Shown: positions 52,872 through 61,750 of the stretch, piece after piece
Numbering within the stretch: the first letter of the stretch is position 1
Layout of the letters: every line of letters begins with the position of its first letter
Source of the DNA: Bacteroidota bacterium
GTDB taxonomy: Bacteria > Bacteroidota > Bacteroidia > Flavobacteriales > Weeksellaceae
Length of the DNA stretch: 64,000 nt
Reading direction: 5' to 3'
Assembly (NCBI GenBank): GCA_023461035.1
Contig: JAEWOD010000005.1
Coordinates: 1-64,000 of the forward strand
The notes under the pieces: generated by a model
What the model was told of the DNA's origin: nothing
The model's input: only the letters and a program-made list of their open reading frames with translations
The model's database searches: none
Translations under genes and position numbers: made by a program

Positions 52872-53378
52872 TTAAATTTTTAAATCTCCTTCACGACCCA
52901 CATCGGCATCTGAACCCGTGATTCCGCTTAAAGCTATCTTAAAGAAAGTTGCTAATTTATTTGATTTAGTATCCCAATAGTGGGCTTCATGTGGTTTGAC
53001 TTCCACTACGCGGATAAGCGGATCTTCTTTTCCTTTTTCAAACCAACCGGCAATCATCGGATTCCAATATTTATCAATTTTTTCTTGGTTTCGTGAATGG
53101 TTGGTTCCAGCATGAATGCTCATAAAACTATAATTGGCCGGATTTGAATACAGCAAACAAATTTCAGGATCTTCAAGCAAATGTTTAAAACTTTCACTTT
53201 CTGCCGACATTAAAAACCAAATACTACCATTATCATCCACTTCCTGCGTACTCATGGGTACGGCATATACATGTTTCGTCCCCGAAGTATGTGTACAAAA
53301 CATTCCGATATCGATTTTCATCGCCAAATCTTTCAATTTTTCGATGGCCTCTTTATAGGCAAAATTTTCTGTGCTCAT
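52872..53378 (-). CDS. pyridoxamine-phosphate-oxidase-fold protein (general stress protein 26 type)
   Basis: A 168-residue FMN-binding split-barrel protein. MKIDIGMFCTHTS, YAVPMSTQEVDDNGSIWFLMS, SIHAGTNHSRNQEKIDKYWNPMIAGWF are typical of the stress-protein-26 subgroup, which is not a true PNPOx. Probably binds FMN, FAD or F420; the activity is not established. It starts 21 bases after the PEP-mutase-like gene stop. Confidence 0.88.
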   Translation of the reverse strand: MSTENFAYKEAIEKLKDLAMKIDIGMFCTHTSGTKHVYAVPMSTQEVDDNGSIWFLMSAESESFKHLLEDPEICLLYSNPANYSFMSIHAGTNHSRNQEKIDKYWNPMIAGWFEKGKEDPLIRVVEVKPHEAHYWDTKSNKLATFFKIALSGITGSDADVGREGDLKI

Positions 53379-53399
53379 ATCATTTATTTTAAATTTATA

Positions 53400-54164
53400 T
53401 TATTTGCCTTCTAAAACCCAATTATATTTTTTTGACAAATTAAATTCACTAAATATTTCTTCTGATTTCTTCATCAACAAATCATACTGTTTTGCACCAT
53501 GACTGATTCTTTTTACACCTAATTCTGTTAATCTTTCATAATCCGGCAGATTGGGCGTAGTAAAAACATTCAATGGGATTTCTACTTCATTTACGAAAAT
53601 TTTCAAATCTGATTCCGTTTCAATTAGGGGTACGAAAACTCCGTCGGCTCCGGCTTGGGCATATAAATTTGCGCGTCGAATAGACTCTTTTAAAGCATCC
53701 GGATGTTTGGTTGTATAAGTATCTGCACGCGCATTGATAAATATTTCGGTTTTGGATTTAATGGCTTTTATTTTTTCTGCTAATTGATCTGCATCTTCCA
53801 GTTGGCGTTTTCCATCCACGACCTTTCCGTCTTCCAAATTGATTCCGACTGCACCTATTTTTACAAGTTTTTCAACATTTTTTGCTACTTCTTCAGGATT
53901 ATCAGAATATCCGGCTTCAAAATCAACGCTGACAGGAATTTTGACAGATTTTAAAATTCTTTCCAATACAAAAAAAAGTTCATCAAAACTGATATTTTCG
54001 CCGTCGGCATAACCCATAGAAAAAGCAATGGCATGACTTGAAGTTCCCAATGCTTTGAAACCGGCTTTTTCAGCCAATTGAGCGGAATGTGCATCCCAAA
54101 CATTTCCTAATAATAAAGGTTTTGGGTTTTGGTGTAATTGAAAGAATTCTGATAATTGACTCAT
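53400..54164 (-). CDS. isocitrate lyase/PEP mutase family protein
   Basis: A 254-residue TIM-barrel enzyme. LLGNVWDAHSAQLAEKAGFKALGTSS, PVSVDFEAGYSDNPEEV (metal-binding acidic residues), GINLEDG and IFINARADTY are the PEP-mutase/ICL conserved blocks. The KKCGH catalytic loop of true isocitrate lyase is absent, so a C-C lyase of the 2-methylisocitrate or oxaloacetate-like kind is more likely. Exact reaction unknown. First gene in a unit with PPOX and HAD. Confidence 0.85.
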   Translation of the reverse strand: MSQLSEFFQLHQNPKPLLLGNVWDAHSAQLAEKAGFKALGTSSHAIAFSMGYADGENISFDELFFVLERILKSVKIPVSVDFEAGYSDNPEEVAKNVEKLVKIGAVGINLEDGKVVDGKRQLEDADQLAEKIKAIKSKTEIFINARADTYTTKHPDALKESIRRANLYAQAGADGVFVPLIETESDLKIFVNEVEIPLNVFTTPNLPDYERLTELGVKRISHGAKQYDLLMKKSEEIFSEFNLSKKYNWVLEGK

Positions 54165-54289
54165 AATTAAAATTTTTATTTGCCTTAATTTACCTCAAAT
54201 TCAAATCCGAAACGGGAATTCCTTTTAGGTTTAACAAAAATTTCACGTTGAAAGAATTAAATTTGAAAGAATCAAAAAATGAAAATGAC

Positions 54290-55132
54290 ATGAAATCAAT
54301 TAAAATGATGGCTTATCTTCTTTTTTCAGGCATAATGCTTTTTTCCTGTGAAAAAAGGGAAACCAATCCTATAGGAGAACCGGAAACAGAAAATACAGTT
54401 TCAGATGAAACCATCTCGGAAAATGAGATATCCTATACAGTTGAAGGAAAGAATTTCAAATCCTATGCGTATTTCAATGGAGATACTACTTCGCTCAAAC
54501 CGGTTGTTCTGGTGGTTCCCGAATGGTGGGGCATAAATGACTATGCAAAATCCAGAGCCAAACAATTCGCAGATTTGGGATATTTTGCAATGGCGGTTGA
54601 TTTTTATGGAGATGGAAAAGCAGTGGATAACCCCGGCGATGCGCAAAAACTGGCGACTCCTTTTTATGAAAATCCCGGTTTGGGAAAACAAGCTTATGAT
54701 GCTGCAAAATCAGAATTATCCAAATTTCCCAATGCCGATATTTCTAAAATGGTTATAATCGGTTATTGTTTTGGTGGTGCCCAAGCTTTGAATATGGCAA
54801 GACAAGATGCCGATTTAAAAGGTGCGGTCAGTTTTCATGGGAGTTTGATGACTGGTGTGAAACCCAACAATAATTCGGTGAAAATTTTAGTATTGAACGG
54901 TGAAGCAGATACATTTGTTCCGACAGAAGAAATCGCCGGATTTAAATCTGAAATGGACTCGGCAAAAATTGATTATAAATTCATCAATTATCCGGGAGCC
55001 GTTCATGCTTTTACAAACCCCGATGCAACAGAGGTGGGGAAGAAGTTTGGTTTGAAAATAGAATATAATAAAGAGGCCGACGAGAATTCCTGGAAAGAGT
55101 TAGAAAGTTTTTTGACCGATGTTTTTAAATAA
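54290..55132 (+). CDS. dienelactone-hydrolase-family lipoprotein
   Basis: A 280-residue protein. ATG 54290 gives MKSIKMMAYLLFSGIMLFSC, a lipoprotein signal. The DLH fold has VVPEWWGINDYAKSRA, the Cys nucleophile in VIGYCFGGAQAL, Asp in GEADTFVPTE and His in GAVHAFTNP, the complete Cys-Asp-His triad. It is expected to hydrolyse ester or lactone substrates in the periplasm. The TTG at 54248 would bury the signal, so I reject it. Confidence 0.88.
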   Translation: MKSIKMMAYLLFSGIMLFSCEKRETNPIGEPETENTVSDETISENEISYTVEGKNFKSYAYFNGDTTSLKPVVLVVPEWWGINDYAKSRAKQFADLGYFAMAVDFYGDGKAVDNPGDAQKLATPFYENPGLGKQAYDAAKSELSKFPNADISKMVIIGYCFGGAQALNMARQDADLKGAVSFHGSLMTGVKPNNNSVKILVLNGEADTFVPTEEIAGFKSEMDSAKIDYKFINYPGAVHAFTNPDATEVGKKFGLKIEYNKEADENSWKELESFLTDVFK

Positions 55133-55149
55133 TTGAATGAGAATTATAG

Positions 55150-55186
55150 AATAAAAAAGGCTTGAATTTCTCAAGCCTTTTTTATT
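55150..55186. terminator. bidirectional intrinsic terminator
   Basis: A 16-bp perfect stem (arm AATAAAAAAGGCTTGA) with loop ATTTC. A-run before and T-run after serve both strands: the dienelactone hydrolase gene on the plus strand and the GHL10 gene on the minus strand. Confidence 0.92.
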
Positions 55187-55201
55187 GATGATGAAATAGG
55201 A

Positions 55202-56935
55202 TTAACTCACGATTTTAGCTTCGTATTCGCTTTCATTTCCAAGTCGGTCAACCGCTTGAATCACAATCATATCCAGTTTTTTTCCGTCTTTATGCTTTTG
55301 TAAAGTCTGTACGGTCGTTTTGGAATCGAGAATTTCCGTTTCCCATGTTTCGCCGTATCGTTTATACAGCAACCAATGCGATACATTTTCTTCTTTTTTC
55401 AATGACCAATTGACTTCGATATTATTTTGTTGGTCAGAAAGAAAAAGGCCTGGTCTTTCGGAAATCAGGGGCTTTAACCAAGGTGATTTGGGAATCAATG
55501 CTTTTTCTTTATACGGTCCTTCTTTTAATTTGTAAAGCATATTGGAATTCAGGCCTGCCATACTCCAATGCGCTACGCCTGCGCTGTTGGGAACCAATTG
55601 GCGGGTTAATTCGATTTGACGAACAATTTCCGATGGTCTATCAGAAGATTTTATTTCAACTGTATTTAACCCCGGCCACAAATGACGGTTATGTTTGTTT
55701 TCAGATTCCCACCAACTTAATAGCGAAGCGAAATTTTGTTTGGGAGAATCAACCGGCCAATATAACTGTGGTGTGAAATAATCAATCCAGCCTTCATTTA
55801 ACCATAATTTGGCATCAGCGTACAATTCGTCATATTGAGAAAGCCCGCTTACACCGTTTGGGAATCCGGGTTTCCAGATACCGAACGGACTGATTCCAAA
55901 TTTCACCCAATCCTTTTCTGATTTGATTTCGGTATAAATTCGTTTGATGAATTGGTTTACGTTATCCCGTCTCCAGTCAGCTCTTGATAATTTTCCGCCG
56001 TTTCGTAAATACTCATTCCAAGAATCATCATCCGGAAAGTCTTTCCCGTTGTTATAAGAAGCATAGGGATAAAAATAATCATCAAAATGGATTCCGTCTA
56101 TGTCATAGCGTTTTACCAGGTCTTTTACGATCTGGCTTGCATGGTCTTGAGTCGCTTTTTTTGCGGGATCAAACCAATACATTCCGTTTGCCAGACGGAC
56201 GATTTCATTGGGCATTTTATTCACGATGGAAGAACTTGCAACTTTTCCGCCGTTTGTATGATGTGCCCGATATGGATTTAGCCACACATGCAATTCCATT
56301 CCTCTTTTATGCGCTTCTTCCACCCAGAACTCCAATGGATCATAATAGGGTGAAGGAGCTTTTCCGTTTTCGCCTGTTAAAAACACCGACCAAGGCTCAT
56401 AAGGACTGTCGTATAGAGCATCGCCAGATGGACGGGCCTGAAAGATTACAGCGTTAAAATTATTGTCTTTTAACTGATCCAAAATCTGAATAACTTCAGC
56501 TTTTTGTTGGTCTGTTGTCAAACCTCTTTTGGAAGGCCAGTTGATGTTGGCGACAGAAGCAATCCAGGCAGCACGAAATTCACGGTTTACTTTGGGTAAT
56601 GCTATTTTGATTCGCTCTTCTTCGGAATCTTTTCCGGATTTGGGTTTGGATTCTGAACGAGTACCGGTTTCACGCTGTAATTTTTGGTCTTCCGTTCTTT
56701 CCGTCGTTTCTTTATTCTGTTCGGCTTTTCGTGTTTTGCCATGTAAAGATTCAGATGAATTATCTTTGGTTGATTCTGAAGAATTATCCCGTGTGGAAGA
56801 ATCGGATTTTGTATCCGAGTTACGGACTCCGGAACTGCTTCGGTCTCTTTGTTCGTATTGTTGTGTGGAACAAGAATTTAAAACTCCCAACAAGGAAATG
56901 GATAAGACGAATAACTTAATCGTTTTCAGATTCAT
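55202..56935 (-). CDS. GHL10-family glycosyl-hydrolase-like lipoprotein (DUF187)
   Basis: A 577-residue protein. ATG 56935 gives a lipoprotein signal with Cys22 (GVLNSCSTQQ); a GTG at 56959 is the alternative. Residues about 28-105 are a Ser/Glu/Lys-rich low-complexity linker with RDNSSES and KDNSSES repeats. The TIM-barrel GHL10 domain follows: REFRAAWIASVANINWPSK, FNAVIFQARPSGDALY, MELHVWLNPYRAHH and DIDGIHFDDYFYPY with acidic catalytic candidates. A C-terminal beta domain closes. Likely acts on cell-wall glycan at the surface. Confidence 0.88.
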   Translation of the reverse strand: MNLKTIKLFVLSISLLGVLNSCSTQQYEQRDRSSSGVRNSDTKSDSSTRDNSSESTKDNSSESLHGKTRKAEQNKETTERTEDQKLQRETGTRSESKPKSGKDSEEERIKIALPKVNREFRAAWIASVANINWPSKRGLTTDQQKAEVIQILDQLKDNNFNAVIFQARPSGDALYDSPYEPWSVFLTGENGKAPSPYYDPLEFWVEEAHKRGMELHVWLNPYRAHHTNGGKVASSSIVNKMPNEIVRLANGMYWFDPAKKATQDHASQIVKDLVKRYDIDGIHFDDYFYPYASYNNGKDFPDDDSWNEYLRNGGKLSRADWRRDNVNQFIKRIYTEIKSEKDWVKFGISPFGIWKPGFPNGVSGLSQYDELYADAKLWLNEGWIDYFTPQLYWPVDSPKQNFASLLSWWESENKHNRHLWPGLNTVEIKSSDRPSEIVRQIELTRQLVPNSAGVAHWSMAGLNSNMLYKLKEGPYKEKALIPKSPWLKPLISERPGLFLSDQQNNIEVNWSLKKEENVSHWLLYKRYGETWETEILDSKTTVQTLQKHKDGKKLDMIVIQAVDRLGNESEYEAKIVS

Positions 56936-57045
56936 AAATAATTGAGTTGAATAAACCACAAAATAAACGAATTAGAAGTGAGATTAGTATTTAAATTCTG
57001 TGAAATTTAACCAATTTATCTTAAGGATATTAACAATCTAAAGTT

Positions 57046-58596
57046 TTATTTTGAAAAATAATAATCAGAAGTACGTTCTGCTTTTTTGGGTTCCGGCCAT
57101 TCGGTTGTTTTTCCTTCTTTGTCAAGCGGCATGATTTTTTTATCGCGGTTGACCAATTCCGGTTCTTCACAAGCCATATAAACCAAAGTTGCAGCCAGAA
57201 TGGCATTATATTTCAAATCATCAAAAACGATTTTGTCATAAGTATCCCGCTGCGTATGCCAGGTATAACCAAAATAACCCCAATTCAGTGAACCCATCAT
57301 AAAAGCCGGAATCCCATGTGAAATAAAGGAAGCATGGTCTGATCCTCCACCGCTTGGGCCTCCCGGAAAATCGGTTTCGATTTCTTTTCGGATATTTTCA
57401 GGAACCGGATCTAACCAACGGGAAAGATAATCGTAAGATTTTTCAAATCCGCCGCCGCTGAGACGTGTAATTCTTCCGGTTCCGCTGTCAAAATTGAAGA
57501 CGGCCTGCGTGTTTTGGACGATTTCAGGATGGTCTTCCACAAAAGCTCTTGAGCCGTTCAAACCTTGTTCTTCGCTTCCCCAAAGACATACCAGAATTGT
57601 ACGTTTGTTGTCAGGATAAAATTTTTGTAATAATCTGGCAGCTTCCATTACAGTAATGGTACCGGTTCCATTATCGGTAGCCCCCTGACCTCCATCCCAG
57701 GAATCCAGATGTGCTGAAAGAATTACGTATTCGTTTGGTTTTTCTTTTCCTTTGATTTCTGCAACGGTATTATAAACAGGAGCATTTCCTTTTGACTTTG
57801 ATTCTACGTGAATAGACAATTTGGGTGCTTTTCCGTTTTCCGCCAAACGATATAACTGCTGATAAGACTCGTTTGCGATGTCAATCATCGGGATATTTTT
57901 TGTTTTGGCACCAAAAATCCGGTTGGAACCCATGATGCCGGTCCAATTGGAAATAGCGATTGCCGCAGCTCCGTTTTCTTCCAAAATTCCGGGAAGTGTA
58001 TTGTTAGTATAACCGGTCAACTCCATAGATTTTTTCCAGGCGTCAGACTCTGATTTCTTTTGGTCAGATATTTTTTGATAAGTTTCTTCCGTTCCAAATT
58101 CTTTGTATTGATAATCTGAACGACCGAAGTCCTGATTTTGAGAAATCAATACGATTTTTCCCTTCACTTTGGGCAACCAGGAATTAAATTCAGCTGCTGA
58201 TTGAAACAAAGGCATGGCCACAACTTCTGCTACAATCGGTTTTTTGGTTGCAGGTGACCAGGCGAGCTGCATAGCATCCAATGATTTTACATAAGGTGAA
58301 ATCATATCAATGTGTGAAATACCTCTTTCCCAAGCTTTCCATGTTCCAAATTGTTCATTTTTAGCAGGAATTCCCCAACTTTTAAAAATGTCCACCGACC
58401 AGTTATTTGCACTTTCCATCTGAGGCGAACCTACCAAACGGGGACCGATTTCGTCCAAAAGTTGATGTGCCAGATTTTCCAACTGCGAATGATTTTCGGT
58501 TTCGGTTACGAAATTTTGAACAGTTGGTTTTAGAACTTGTTGGGCATTTAGAAAGTAAAATGAAAGTAAAATACAAAGAAAATAAAATCGTTTCAT
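57046..58596 (-). CDS. exported M28-family zinc aminopeptidase/carboxypeptidase-like
   Basis: A 516-residue peptidase. Signal peptide MKRFYFLCILLSFYFLNAQ. A protease-associated (PA) domain region spans about 130-290. Zinc ligands in order: His and Asp in ILSAHLDSWDGGQGATDNGTG, catalytic Glu-Glu in LWGSEEQGLNG, Asp in VFNFDSGTG and His in YTWHTQRDTYD. Matches plasma glutamate carboxypeptidase-like enzymes. Probably degrades dipeptides in the periplasm. It is in the same direction as the GHL10 gene but over 110 bases upstream. Confidence 0.9.
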   Translation of the reverse strand: MKRFYFLCILLSFYFLNAQQVLKPTVQNFVTETENHSQLENLAHQLLDEIGPRLVGSPQMESANNWSVDIFKSWGIPAKNEQFGTWKAWERGISHIDMISPYVKSLDAMQLAWSPATKKPIVAEVVAMPLFQSAAEFNSWLPKVKGKIVLISQNQDFGRSDYQYKEFGTEETYQKISDQKKSESDAWKKSMELTGYTNNTLPGILEENGAAAIAISNWTGIMGSNRIFGAKTKNIPMIDIANESYQQLYRLAENGKAPKLSIHVESKSKGNAPVYNTVAEIKGKEKPNEYVILSAHLDSWDGGQGATDNGTGTITVMEAARLLQKFYPDNKRTILVCLWGSEEQGLNGSRAFVEDHPEIVQNTQAVFNFDSGTGRITRLSGGGFEKSYDYLSRWLDPVPENIRKEIETDFPGGPSGGGSDHASFISHGIPAFMMGSLNWGYFGYTWHTQRDTYDKIVFDDLKYNAILAATLVYMACEEPELVNRDKKIMPLDKEGKTTEWPEPKKAERTSDYYFSK

Positions 58597-58650
58597 GTGT
58601 TAGTGTTTGAATTTCTAAATATAATCAGTTTCAAACAAGAATTCAAAATC

Positions 58651-58676
58651 AAAAAAAAGCACTCTAAAAAGAGTGC
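58651..58676 (-). terminator. intrinsic terminator of the META-domain gene
   Basis: On the minus strand, GCACTCT, loop TTTT, AGAGTGC, then eight T (complement of 58651-58658). It lies 25 bases after the stop of the gene at 58701. Confidence 0.88.
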
Positions 58677-58700
58677 CTAAATAGGGGGTTAGAAGCGGAA

Positions 58701-59135
58701 TCATTTTGAATATTTCAAAATTTCTTTTCCGCTTTTATCCATGAAAACCAATTGATTTTCAATTATTTTATAGGAATCTACATTATTGAGCAGATTCAAA
58801 TATTCGGTTTCTTTCACACCTTCACAAAACATTTTTGTAGTGCCTAAACCTTTGAAGCCGATATTATTTTGTTGGGTTGTAAAACTGCCAAACATCTGGT
58901 TACATCCGGTATTTCCGGTCAGTTTTTTAGAAATGGATTCCATAACCAAAGTCGGTTTTTTGTTGGGGAATGCTTCGTCTATTGTCAATTCCGAACCATC
59001 ATCAAATTGAGTCAAAGTCCAGCTTCCATTTAGTTCCAAATTCATGGTTTGTTCTTCAGAAGTACCGTTTTGGGTAGTACAGGACTGAAAAAATAAAAAA
59101 ACCACGATGGCTGAGATTGTACCTAAATATTTCAT
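58701..59135 (-). CDS. META-domain (HslJ-like) lipoprotein
   Basis: A 144-residue lipoprotein: signal MKYLGTISAIVVFLFFQSC with Cys19. META domain from about residue 35: LNGSWTLTQF, PTLVMESISKKLTGNTGCNQMFGSF and MFCEGVKETEYLNLLNNV are the family pattern also seen in HslJ. Likely involved in envelope stress or antibiotic tolerance, by family only. Confidence 0.9.
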   Translation of the reverse strand: MKYLGTISAIVVFLFFQSCTTQNGTSEEQTMNLELNGSWTLTQFDDGSELTIDEAFPNKKPTLVMESISKKLTGNTGCNQMFGSFTTQQNNIGFKGLGTTKMFCEGVKETEYLNLLNNVDSYKIIENQLVFMDKSGKEILKYSK

Positions 59136-59195
59136 AATGCATAATTTTTTGAACGAAATTCAAAGGTTATGCCATAATTTATTATCTGTGAATCT

Positions 59196-59298
59196 TGCGT
59201 GACGGATAGTAGTGGAAATCCTTTTTGAAGGCGTAGCTCAAAAAGATTGAAACGGATAGCCGAGCCGAACTCCGAAGCTTTGCGGAGGAGTTCGGCAC
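59196..59298. repeat. dispersed-repeat-like element with two ACGGATAG boxes and two hairpins
   Basis: ACGGATAG occurs at 59202-59209 and 59252-59259. Between them TTTTTGA (59222-59228) pairs with TCAAAAA (59238-59244). After them GCCGAACTCC (59264-59273) pairs with GGAGTTCGGC (59287-59296), a 10-bp stem. It is more G/C-rich than normal gaps here. From memory this text resembles a repeat scattered through flavobacterial genomes. It is next to the dctA-type gene stop and may serve as its terminator. Confidence 0.55.
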
Positions 59299-59307
59299 GC
59301 CAAAAAA

Positions 59308-60741
59308 CTATTCGGCCTCGTAATTCAACGCTTTCTCCTGGTCGAATTCACCTTCCCATTTGGCGACAACAACAGAAGCCAGACAATTTCCGATGACATT
59401 TACCGAAGTCCTCGCCATGTCCATCAATTCATCAATTCCCAAAATCGCTGCTATGATGATAATGGGCAGCCCGAACTGGTCGGCAGTTGCAATTAAAATA
59501 ATCAACGAAGCTCTGGGTACGGCAGCAACGCCTTTGCTGGTAATCATCAGCGTCAAACAGATTAATAATTGCTGTCCGACGGATAAATCCATCCCGGCGG
59601 CTTGGGCAACAAAAATCGAAGCAAGCGAGAGATATAAAGTTGTGCCGTCCAGATTGAAACTATATCCTGTGGGTACAACAAAGGAAACAATCCTTCTCGG
59701 CACTCCGAAATCTTCCATATTGGACATTACTTTTGGTAAAGCGGCATCTGAACTGGTCGTGGCAAAGGCGATGGAAACGGGTTCTTTCAGTGCATCTATA
59801 AATTGCCTGATCGGGACTTTCATATACAGCGCAATCGGTAAAAGCACGCAAACAAGAAAAACTATCAATGCTCCGTAAAGTGTTAACAGCAACATAATCA
59901 GGTTTTTGAGAATTTCAATTCCCATGTGTCCGACCGTATAAGCCATGGCTGCCCCGACTCCGATCGGTGCAAAATACATGATGATGTTCGTGTATTTGAA
60001 CATGGTTTCAGCCAGGCTTTCCATCAGATCGACCAGCGGTTTCCGTTTCTTTTCTTCGACCAGCGCAAGCCCGATTCCGAATACAACAGCAAAAACGACA
60101 ATCTGTAAAACTTTGTTTTCATACATGGATTTGATGATGTTTTCCGGGAAAACATCACGGAAAAAAGCCGTGGTTTTGAAAATCCATTGGACATTTTCCG
60201 GAAGGTCTGCCAATTCTGCTTTGTCGGCTTCCGGTATGGCACTTGATTTATCGGGAAGTTGGTGTTGCGGGATGTTGGACATATCGATTCCTTTTCCGGC
60301 TTGGGTAATGTTGATAGCGGCAAGCCCGATGAAAAGGGCAATGGTTGTTGCCGAATAAAAATAAGCAAGCGACTTCCAAGCCATTCGTCCGACTTGTTTT
60401 AAGTCAGAATGTCCGGCAATTCCATATACCAATGTTGCAAATAAAATCGGCCCGACTATGGTTTTAACCAATCTTATGAATCCCTGACTCAACGGATGAA
60501 GCGATTTGGCGAAGTTCGGGTAATCATAACCCAAAACGGCTCCCAGAACTATGCTGAAAAGTATCCAGGTCGTAAGCGATTTCTTTTTGATACAATAAAA
60601 TACCAGACTTAACAACGTAATCCAACGTGCACCAAACAAAACGTCATGAGGAACGATTCCAAAGAGAAATTCGATTCCAACCAAAATGGCGGTTATAGTA
60701 ATCAAAATAACAGGAATCAATACGTGTAGTTTGCTTTTCAT
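59308..60741 (-). CDS. dicarboxylate/amino-acid:cation symporter (DAACS family)
   Basis: A 477-residue membrane carrier of the GltP/DctA family for glutamate, aspartate or C4-dicarboxylates. Characteristic segments: GFIRLVKTIVGPILFATLVYGIAG, the serine-rich hairpin AFATTSSDAALPKVM and SFNLDGTTLYLSLASIF in the second half. Eight helices plus two re-entrant loops are expected. A long insert (about 150-190) separates helices. ATG 60741 is chosen over a TTG at 60750. Substrate not determined. Confidence 0.92.
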   Translation of the reverse strand: MKSKLHVLIPVILITITAILVGIEFLFGIVPHDVLFGARWITLLSLVFYCIKKKSLTTWILFSIVLGAVLGYDYPNFAKSLHPLSQGFIRLVKTIVGPILFATLVYGIAGHSDLKQVGRMAWKSLAYFYSATTIALFIGLAAINITQAGKGIDMSNIPQHQLPDKSSAIPEADKAELADLPENVQWIFKTTAFFRDVFPENIIKSMYENKVLQIVVFAVVFGIGLALVEEKKRKPLVDLMESLAETMFKYTNIIMYFAPIGVGAAMAYTVGHMGIEILKNLIMLLLTLYGALIVFLVCVLLPIALYMKVPIRQFIDALKEPVSIAFATTSSDAALPKVMSNMEDFGVPRRIVSFVVPTGYSFNLDGTTLYLSLASIFVAQAAGMDLSVGQQLLICLTLMITSKGVAAVPRASLIILIATADQFGLPIIIIAAILGIDELMDMARTSVNVIGNCLASVVVAKWEGEFDQEKALNYEAE

Positions 60742-60830
60742 GGTGCTCAATTAAGATGATTTTTTAACGAATTAAAAAATTAATTTCAACAAAAATAGTC
60801 AAATGAAGATAAAATGCAATTTTGAGCAGT

Positions 60831-61637
60831 TTATAGATAGATGGATTGAAAATATTTTTGAAATATTTTTTGAATTTCACTGATTCCGTCGGTCAGACAA
60901 GCCGGTCCGGGCTGCAAAATAATTTCGGATTTTACTTCGTAGAGTTGGCTGTTTTTCACGGCGTTTATTTTTTCCCATCCTTTTCGGGCTCTGACTTTTT
61001 CGGGTTTGAATTTTTTTCCGCACCATGAACCTATGATAATGTCAGGATTGCGTTCGATGACTTCATCGGGATTCAGAATCCGGTCTTTCCCTAAACCTTT
61101 TTCGGTCAATTCGGGAAAACAGAGTTCGCCACCGCAGATTTCAATCAGTTCGCTGACCCATTGGATGGAAGAAATCAAAGGGTCGTTCCATTCTTCAAAA
61201 AATACTTTTGGTCTAAAAGGGAAAGATTTACTATCTTCTTTTGCATGATTCAAATTCGAAATATACCTATCAACTAATTTTTTTCCTTCCTTTTCGTTTC
61301 CGATCAAAGAGCAAAACTGCAAAACCATGCTCAAAGTTTCGTTAACACTCCGATGATTGAAAATAAACACATTGATGCCGTTTTTGATTAATTCCGAGGC
61401 GATATCGCGTTGCAAATCTGAATATCCCACTACCAAGTCCGGTTTCAGTTCGAGTATTTTTTCAAAATCAGCATCGATGAAATTGGAAACTTTGGGTTTT
61501 TCTTTTCGGGCTTGCGGCGGCCGGCGTGTAAATCCGCTGATTCCGACCAGTCTGTGTTCTTGTCCTATTTCATATAGGATTTCCGTTCCTTCTTCGGTCA
61601 GGCAGATGATGCGTTTTGGAAAATGGGCTTGAAACAT
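60831..61637 (-). CDS. BtuF-like substrate-binding protein without a signal peptide
   Basis: A 268-residue protein of the helical-backbone metal/cobalamin-binding family: PKRIICLTEEGTEILYEIGQEHRLVGISGF is the N-terminal lobe, and DLVVGYSDLQRD and PDIIIGSWCGKKF follow in typical positions. It begins at MFQAHFPKR with no signal peptide or lipobox, and no upstream in-frame start supplies one. No permease or ATPase is near. Could be a cytoplasmic cobalamin-handling protein; note the B12-dependent IcmF in this window. Ligand is uncertain. Confidence 0.82.
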   Translation of the reverse strand: MFQAHFPKRIICLTEEGTEILYEIGQEHRLVGISGFTRRPPQARKEKPKVSNFIDADFEKILELKPDLVVGYSDLQRDIASELIKNGINVFIFNHRSVNETLSMVLQFCSLIGNEKEGKKLVDRYISNLNHAKEDSKSFPFRPKVFFEEWNDPLISSIQWVSELIEICGGELCFPELTEKGLGKDRILNPDEVIERNPDIIIGSWCGKKFKPEKVRARKGWEKINAVKNSQLYEVKSEIILQPGPACLTDGISEIQKIFQKYFQSIYL

Positions 61638-61731
61638 TTGGTGAATTTAAACAGAAAAAAATAATTTGAAAGAATGAAAAATTGGTTGAAAAAATTCATT
61701 GAATAGATGAAAATAACCTTTCCGAATTCAT

Positions 61732-61739
61732 TAATTTTG
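61732..61739 (+). promoter_or_regulatory. -7 box of the probable lpxK promoter
   Basis: TAATTTTG fits TAnnTTTG, 11 bases before the lpxK ATG, so a very short leader. No -33 at the proper distance. Confidence 0.4.
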
Positions 61740-61750
61740 CCGATTCATAA

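Noticed and set aside
55984..56457. Plus-strand open frame of 157 codons
   Set aside because: Antisense shadow of the GHL10 gene, rich in Arg and His as expected from reverse reading.
59360..59878. Plus-strand open frame of 172 codons
   Set aside because: Antisense to the DAACS symporter; no domain and no promoter or ribosome-binding signal.
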